Assembly: GCA_030019365.1 (NCBI GenBank) | Contig: JASEFA010000005.1 | Span: 91,227 to 155,226, forward strand | Origin: Bacillota bacterium | GTDB taxonomy: Bacteria; Bacillota; Sulfobacillia; JACIYH01 | Length of the DNA stretch: 64,000 bases | Reading direction: 5' to 3' | Part shown: positions 59,239-64,000 of the stretch, in pieces | Layout: each line of letters opens with the position of its first letter | How positions within the stretch are numbered: the stretch's first letter is position 1 | Translations under genes and position numbers: made by a program | Notes under the pieces: model-generated | The model's database searches: none | What the model was told of the DNA's origin: nothing | What the model saw: the letters and a program-made list of their open reading frames with translations, nothing else

Positions 59239-60378
59239 ATGAGCGTGTTTTTGACCGTTGCGTCGGGGCTTTTTGCAGCTGCCTCAGGTATGCTTTACGC
59301 AGCAGTTATGCCCTTCCACGCAAAGGAGCTTGGGGCGCCGGCGTGGGTAGTTACGTCGTTGCCAATGGGTCTCCCGTCTATCCTGTCATTGGTTCTCCTG
59401 TTGCCTATCGCCATATTCGCCGACAAGACGGGAAAGAGAAAGGAAATTCTGGTCGTTGCGTTAGTGTTAACGTTACTGGCAAACATAGGCCTTGCTTTGG
59501 CTGGCTCATGGGTCGCACTCACACTATGGAGGCTCGTATCAGGGATACCTTTTGCCTTCATGTCACTCTTTGCCTTACTGATAGCGTTCATGCTTCCCGC
59601 AGACAGACGCGGAATGGCCGTGGGTCTCGGGATGGGCGGCTCGATGCTGGGGATGGGGATCTTTCAAGCCATGAGCGGTTACCTGCTTGAAGTAGTCGGA
59701 GGCTACAGAGGTCTTTACTACCTTGCGGCTGCGTTAGCCGGACTCGCGATTCTTCTTCTGCTTCCCGTAAGGGCTCCCGTTGTAAAGAGCCCGACCGGAA
59801 TCTCCGGAAGGGATATTGCTGAGGTACTAACGAATAGAAACATCTTATGGACCGGATTTACCCTGTGCGTATACCTCATCGGATGGCAAATGATGTATGG
59901 CTCTTTCCCGATAGTTCTCACCGGCGTACTTGCTGTGCCTATCGAGCTGCAAACGGTGTTTTTTGCCGTGGCGTCTGTCATGCTTGGATTCGGAACTTTC
60001 ATTTGGGGTCCGGTTATCGACAAGATAGGAGCGAGAAAGGCTCTTTTCGCAGGTCTGATGATGTCCACGATAGCGACGTTCGTACTTAAGCCGCTATCAG
60101 CTAAGATGTGGCCGTACGTGATCCTTTTCTGGGTGGCAACATTAGGAGGGGTTGCCGGCGCCCCGGGAGCGTCAACGGTTGCAACGAAGAGTGTGAGGCT
60201 AGAGGTGGCGACGTTGGCCATGAACATGACGTTTTTGTTCGTCATGCTGCCCGGGATTGTTGGAGGGGTCGTCGCTGGACCTTTGCTCAGCGGATTGGGC
60301 GTGGGCGGGATGTTGCTTGTCGCAGCTATAGTGCAGCTAATTGGTGCTGTTATGACGCTTAGAGTACCTGAAATGTAG
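59239..60378 (+). CDS. Major facilitator superfamily transporter
   Basis: 379 residues from ATG 59239 with TAGGAGGGAT upstream. Twelve predicted membrane segments; the MFS loop motif appears as IAIFADKTGKRKEILVV between helices 2 and 3 and again as GPVIDKIGARKALFAGLMM after helix 7. Substrate not deducible. GC is much lower than in the flanking genes and codons end in A/T more often, a sign of recent transfer. The position at the head of the methyl-transfer genes suggests it imports their methylated substrate. Confidence 0.88.
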   Translation: MSVFLTVASGLFAAASGMLYAAVMPFHAKELGAPAWVVTSLPMGLPSILSLVLLLPIAIFADKTGKRKEILVVALVLTLLANIGLALAGSWVALTLWRLVSGIPFAFMSLFALLIAFMLPADRRGMAVGLGMGGSMLGMGIFQAMSGYLLEVVGGYRGLYYLAAALAGLAILLLLPVRAPVVKSPTGISGRDIAEVLTNRNILWTGFTLCVYLIGWQMMYGSFPIVLTGVLAVPIELQTVFFAVASVMLGFGTFIWGPVIDKIGARKALFAGLMMSTIATFVLKPLSAKMWPYVILFWVATLGGVAGAPGASTVATKSVRLEVATLAMNMTFLFVMLPGIVGGVVAGPLLSGLGVGGMLLVAAIVQLIGAVMTLRVPEM

Positions 60379-60433
60379 ATATCAAGCCGGATTCCAATGG
60401 AAACCCGGTGCTGAGCTGGCCAGACCAATCACT

Positions 60434-61259
60434 TTGCTCGTGACGCTCGTCCCTGCGCTGTTCTCTGGCTTGACGAGGTTCCCGGTCTCGCTCCTTGAGG
60501 GTGGCAACCGGCACGGACTGTCGGGTGACCAGAAGTACGAGGAACGGTTTAAGGCGTGGATGTCTCGTGCCAATGTGCGCTTCGCGAATCCGGAGGTGGA
60601 GAAGAGCTTCAAGCAGCGCGTGCAGCGGATCAAAGACGTGGTGGAACTGAAAAAGCCTGACCGCATCCCTGTGTGCCCGAATATCGGGTTTTTCCCCGCG
60701 AAGTACGCGGGCATCAGGGCCCGGGAGGCCATGTACGACTACGAGAAGCTGGGCGCCGCCTGGAAGAAGTATCACAAGGAGTTTCTGCCCGATTCCCTGG
60801 CCAGTTGCATGCTGGCGACGCCGGGCAAGGTCTACGAGATACTTGACTACCGACCTTTTCCAGTTCTACTGGCCGACGCTCAAGGCAGTGCTCCTGGGGC
60901 TTATTGCCGAAGGGCTGGTACCCTGGCTCTTCGTGGAGGGCAGCTACAACCAGCGGCTGGACTTCCTTGCCGATCCGGACCTCCCCCGCGGCCGGATAGT
61001 CTGGATGTTCGACCAGACCGACATGGTCAGGGTCAAGGAGGTGTTGGGCGGGGTTGCCTGCTTCGCCGGTAACGTGCCGGTTACCATACTCAAGACGGGG
61101 ACTCCGGAGGAGGTCAGGCAGTACGTGAGGGACCTCATCGAGAAAGTGGGGCAGGACGGCGGCTTCATCCTCACGACTGGCGGGGTGGTGGACGACGCGG
61201 AGCCCGAGAACTTCCGGGCGATGATCGAGGCCGGCAAGGAGTACGGTGTGTACCGTTGA
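60434..61259 (+). pseudogene. URO-D family methyltransferase with central deletion
   Basis: N-terminal part in frame 2 (YEERFKAWMSRANVRFANPE, VELKKPDRIPVCPNIGFFPA, MYDYEKLGAAWKKYHKEF, TPGKVYEILDY) and C-terminal part in frame 3 (TDLFQFYWPTLKAVLLGLIA, FDQTDMVRVKEVLGGVACFA, PVTILKTGTPEEVRQYVRDL) of a uroporphyrinogen decarboxylase-family protein. They meet at about 60845-60856 with roughly 110-130 middle residues missing and a change of frame. Such proteins act as methyltransferases toward corrinoid carriers. The start is uncertain. Fits the corrinoid locus as the substrate-specific methyltransferase, now inactive if the sequence is right. Confidence 0.75.
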
Positions 61260-61531
61260 CCGGTGGGCGGCGGAGGGGAGCAGTGAAGTGGGGGAGGGCC
61301 CGGTGTACCCGGCAGGGCTCGCCGCCGCTGCGCGGGGCTCCTGCTCGGGGCGCCGGCCGTCCCTTCGCTGCTGGTGGACCGTCGGGGCTCTCGGCTCAGG
61401 ACAGTGGCCGCGGTGGCAGGTGCAGCGCGCCCATCCGACGAAGAGGGGCAGTTGGCCCGATGCGTCAGCCGCGGTGTCGCCGGGCGGGCGGCACGGGGCT
61501 CGGTTGCGCGGGAGAGGGGGAGGTGGAGCGC

Positions 61532-62331
61532 TTGCTGATCGTCGGTGAGAGGATCAATACCAGCAGAAAGGGTGTGGCGGCGCTCGTTTCTGGGCGGGAT
61601 GCCGGAGCCGTAGTCCGGGAGGCTGTCCGGCAGCGAGAGGCCGGGGCCGACTTCATCGACGTGAACGCGGGCACGTTACTTGCGGATGAGCCGGAGGCGC
61701 TCCGCTGGCTGGTGACCACCGTCCGGGGGGCGCTCGACGTGCCGCTATGTGTTGACAGTCCCAATCCGGAAGCCATGGCGGCTGCCCTTGAGGTGCACCA
61801 GGGCAAGGCGCTGCTTAACTCCATAACTGCCGAGCGGGAACGCTTCCGTGCGGTGCTCCCGTTGGTGAAGCGGTACGGGTGCGGGGTGGTGGCGCTTTGT
61901 CTGGACGATTCCGGGATGCCGTCTTCGGCTGAGGAGGCGGTGCAAAAGGGCAGCCGGCTGGTCGAGGACCTGCTGGAGGCAGGGGTTCCTGTTGAGGACA
62001 TCTACGTGGATCCCCTGGTGCGCCCGGTGAGCACCGATTCCCGGGCAGGGGTGGCGGTGGTGGAAGCCATCCGCATCCTGCGGGAGAAGTACCCGGGGGT
62101 GCACACCATTTGCGGCCTGAGCAACGTCTCCTTCGGGCTGCCCCAGCGCCGGCTGCTGAACCGGGCTTTTCTGGTGGCGGCGAGACCGCCGGCCTTGATG
62201 CGGTGATCCTTGATCCGCTCGATGCGGGGCTGATGGCGCTCCTGAGGGCGGCCGAGGCGGTGCTGGGCCGCGACCAGTACTGCGGCCGGTACCTGCGTGC
62301 GTACCGCGAGGGGCGGTTGGCGCAAGTTTGA
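61532..62331 (+). pseudogene. MtrH/AcsE-like methyltetrahydrofolate methyltransferase, frameshifted
   Basis: TTG 61532 gives the family start MLIVGERINTSRKGVAALVS; GTG 61523 is possible. Pterin-binding TIM-barrel motifs: EAGADFIDVNAGTLLADEPE, VPLCVDSPNPEAMAAALEVH, LLNSITAERERFRAVLPLVK, VEDIYVDPLVRPVSTDSRAG and HTICGLSNVSFGLPQRRLLN. Near 62180 the frame changes from 2 to 1 and continues AGLDAVILDPLDAGLMALLR to a normal end at 62331, total near 266 residues as in AcsE/MtvC. One base appears lost in GTGGCGGCGAGACC. It would transfer methyl groups between the corrinoid protein and tetrahydrofolate. Confidence 0.78.
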
Positions 62332-62410
62332 AGGGGTGGTTTGGGGCGGCTGTTACGCAGTCCGTTGGGTTGTCGAGTTCGTCGTGGGCCGGCTGGCGGG
62401 AGGTTCGGTC

Positions 62411-63400
62411 TTGACCGGTTACGAGCGCGTGCGGGTTGCGCTCGCGGGGCAGCGCCCTGACAGAGTGCCGGTGGGAGAATTCGCGCTGCCGCCTACCCTG
62501 GCGGCTGCTCTGCTGGGCAGGGGAGCGGAGCAGGTGCCGGAAGGGGGACCTGCTAGCTGGCGCGTGGTGGAGGAGGCCGTGAGCGTTCTCGGGCTGGATG
62601 CGGTGGGGGTGGTGGCGGGTGCGGGTGGGTCGGGATCTGCCGGAGGGGGGTTGACGGGACCGGCGTGGCCCGAGGAAGTTGGTTACTGGGCGGGCCGTGA
62701 CCTTTTCGTGTGGGCCGTTGTTGACGGGCCCTGGCAGGGCCTGGCCGCGGCGGTGGGATGGTCGCAGGCCCTGTTATTCCTGTCCGGGAGGAATGGTCCC
62801 GCCGGGCCCGGGGCGGTGGCCGAGGCGGAGGGGCTGTTACTGCTGCAACTCGACCGGACCCTGGCGGAGGTTGGGCGGGCTCTGGAAGCTGGGGCCGACG
62901 GGGTGGTGCTGGGGGAGGACGTGGCGTATGCGGGCGGCCTGTTCCTGCCTCCTTCTGTGATCAGAGAGCGGTTGTGGCCGCTCTGGCATGAGGTAGTGCG
63001 GTACTGTTCGGGGGCGCGCACGGCCAGGGGCGACCGGCCGCTTGTGTGTTTTCACAGCGATGGGAGCGTTGAGGATCTGCTGCTTCTCATCCGGGAAGCG
63101 AGGTTCGACGCCGTGCACTCCCTGGAGCCGGAGGAGGGGATGGACGCGGCGCGGCTGGTGGGGGTGTACCGCGGGCAGTTGGGCCTGTGGGGTGGGCTTT
63201 CCGTGGATCTTCTCGTGCGTGGCACGCCAGACCGGCTAATCCAGGAGGGTAAACGCCTGGCGAGGGCGGGCAGCGCCGGGGGCCTGATGGTCGGGACGTC
63301 CTCCGGAGTGGTGCCGCAGGGGGTCTCGGCTGGCAACCTGCTTGCTGCTTATCGGGCTGTGACCGCCCGGGCGGGGGAGGAGGATCTGCCGTGCCCGTAG
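62411..63400 (+). CDS. URO-D family methyltransferase-like protein (MtaA/MtbA type)
   Basis: 329 residues from TTG 62411 with GGGAGG seven bases upstream. Opening LTGYERVRVALAGQRPDRVP is typical of uroporphyrinogen decarboxylase-family proteins in corrinoid systems, followed by ADGVVLGEDVAYAGGLFLPP, RPLVCFHSDGSVEDLLLLIR and DAVHSLEPEEGMDAARLVGV. The HSDGSVEDLL block holds the likely metal-binding His. Not heme biosynthetic given the context. Overlaps the following activator gene by 10 bases. Confidence 0.85.
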   Translation: MTGYERVRVALAGQRPDRVPVGEFALPPTLAAALLGRGAEQVPEGGPASWRVVEEAVSVLGLDAVGVVAGAGGSGSAGGGLTGPAWPEEVGYWAGRDLFVWAVVDGPWQGLAAAVGWSQALLFLSGRNGPAGPGAVAEAEGLLLLQLDRTLAEVGRALEAGADGVVLGEDVAYAGGLFLPPSVIRERLWPLWHEVVRYCSGARTARGDRPLVCFHSDGSVEDLLLLIREARFDAVHSLEPEEGMDAARLVGVYRGQLGLWGGLSVDLLVRGTPDRLIQEGKRLARAGSAGGLMVGTSSGVVPQGVSAGNLLAAYRAVTARAGEEDLPCP

Positions 63401-64000
63401 TTGAGTTTCAGCCGCTTGGCCGGCGGGTGCACGTATCACAAGGAGCGACGGTGCTTGAGGCGGTCCAGTTGCTCGGCCGTGAGCTGGGTGACTGGGGTGT
63501 GGTTGCCACCTGTGGGGGTCACGGGAGGTGCGGTCGGTGCCTGGTGCGGGTTGTGAGTGGGGCCGTATCGGGTGCCGACGAGCAGGAGCTGGAGCTCCTG
63601 GCGCGGCAGGGTGCCGTGGGGTACCGGCTGGCGTGCCGGGTAAGGGTGGTCGGGGACGTGCGGGTGGAGATCGACCGCCTGAGGGGGGGAGACCGCCTTC
63701 AGGTGGCGGGAGTCCTGGGGGCGCACAAGGTGCGTCCCCGGCCCGTGGTGAAGCAGGTGCAGTTCAGGATTGCGCCCCCTGCGGTGGGCGAGCGCGCGGG
63801 CGACGCGGACAGGGTAGCCGCGGCGGTGGGAGCGGGGGTGCGCTATGATCTGGAAGTTCTGCAGGCACTGTCGGACGACCTTAGGCGCTGGGATTTCGGG
63901 GGGTGGGCGGTGATCCGCGGTGACGAGGTCATCGGGGTGCGGCCGCGGCGTGCGCCTCTTTGGGGTCTGGCCGTCGACCTGGGGACGACGAAGGTGGCGG
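63391..64000 (+). CDS. Reductive activator of corrinoid proteins (RamA/RACE-like), truncated by window end
   Basis: GTG 63391 with GGGGGAGGAGG nine bases upstream; runs off the window. N-terminal 2Fe-2S domain with Cys41, Cys47 and Cys50 in VVATCGGHGRCGRCLVRV and a fourth Cys in RLACRVRVVGDVRVEI. A linker (RYDLEVLQALSDDLRRWDF) and the start of the ASKHA ATPase domain, LWGLAVDLGTTKVA, follow. Such proteins use ATP to reduce inactive Co(II) corrinoid carriers. It completes the corrinoid methyl-transfer set: carrier protein, methyltransferases and activator. Confidence 0.9.
   Translation, partial: MPVVEFQPLGRRVHVSQGATVLEAVQLLGRELGDWGVVATCGGHGRCGRCLVRVVSGAVSGADEQELELLARQGAVGYRLACRVRVVGDVRVEIDRLRGGDRLQVAGVLGAHKVRPRPVVKQVQFRIAPPAVGERAGDADRVAAAVGAGVRYDLEVLQALSDDLRRWDFGGWAVIRGDEVIGVRPRRAPLWGLAVDLGTTKVA

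Overview
The window is very GC-rich bacterial DNA. It uses GTG and TTG starts freely, has strong purine-rich ribosome binding sites, and many genes overlap by GTGA or ATGA. The gene set (MerR-type GlnR next to type I glutamine synthetase, LonB-like protease, NifX/MinD-ferredoxin cluster, DUF5320, corrinoid methyl-transfer genes, NuoF/NuoG-like subunits) points to an anaerobic or facultative, probably thermophilic, high-GC Bacillota lineage related to Symbiobacterium, Thermaerobacter, Limnochordia or Moorella. That placement is inference from gene content only.

Layout. 1-3.4 kb: broken NADH-linked redox subunits, an MBL-fold hydrolase and FmdE/TrmO fragments. 3.4-9.9 kb: an FmdE-like protein, then a NifX / NifX / DUF5320 / MinD-ferredoxin ATPase cluster. 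The second NifX gene is cut in two by a TnpB-only IS605-type element whose ends can be placed to the base. 10.3-11.3 kb: a heme O synthase-like UbiA prenyltransferase. 11.4-17.9 kb: M20 amidohydrolase, frameshifted D-aminoacylase and a peptide-type ABC importer (no ATPases). 18.1-22.7 kb: MoxR / DUF58 / transglutaminase operon. 22.7-24.1 kb: gene remnants around a YkvA protein. 24.1-26.8 kb: trehalose synthesis (OtsA, OtsB). 26.9-33.5 kb: a two-P-loop ATPase, a split Ski2-like helicase, an FmdB zinc ribbon and a LonB-like protease. 33.6-38.6 kb: GlnR-GlnA, DUF523 and the threonine-to-glycine pathway Tdh-Kbl. 38.6-41.2 kb: an Lnt-like protein without its catalytic residues and a membrane protein.

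41.2-54.5 kb is the most interesting part. A GntR regulator diverges from a second ABC importer (again no ATPases) and a D-aminoacylase. These are followed by a separately promoted operon of an opine dehydrogenase-family enzyme, a 1270-residue protein that joins a B12-binding and mutase-like region to a complete MutL/GlmL reactivase, and a third D-aminoacylase. A near-identical 16-bp palindrome lies upstream of both transcription units. I read this as a candidate undescribed catabolic route: import of N-acylated, D-configured or opine-like amino acids, deacylation, redox cleavage, then a B12-dependent carbon-skeleton rearrangement by an enzyme carrying its own reactivation chaperone.

55-64 kb: a ceramidase-fold hydrolase and an MFS transporter, both of visibly lower GC than their neighbours, are interleaved with a corrinoid methyl-transfer locus: corrinoid protein, GntR regulator, two URO-D-family methyltransferases, an MtrH/AcsE-like methyltransferase and the start of a reductive activator of corrinoid enzymes.

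A recurring oddity is the number of broken genes: internal deletions in NuoF-like, NuoG-like, FmdE/TrmO, alkaline phosphatase and URO-D genes, and frameshifts in D-aminoacylase, the methyltransferase and a DUF5320-like gene. Either the genome is decaying or the assembly is imperfect. Reads across the junctions would decide.
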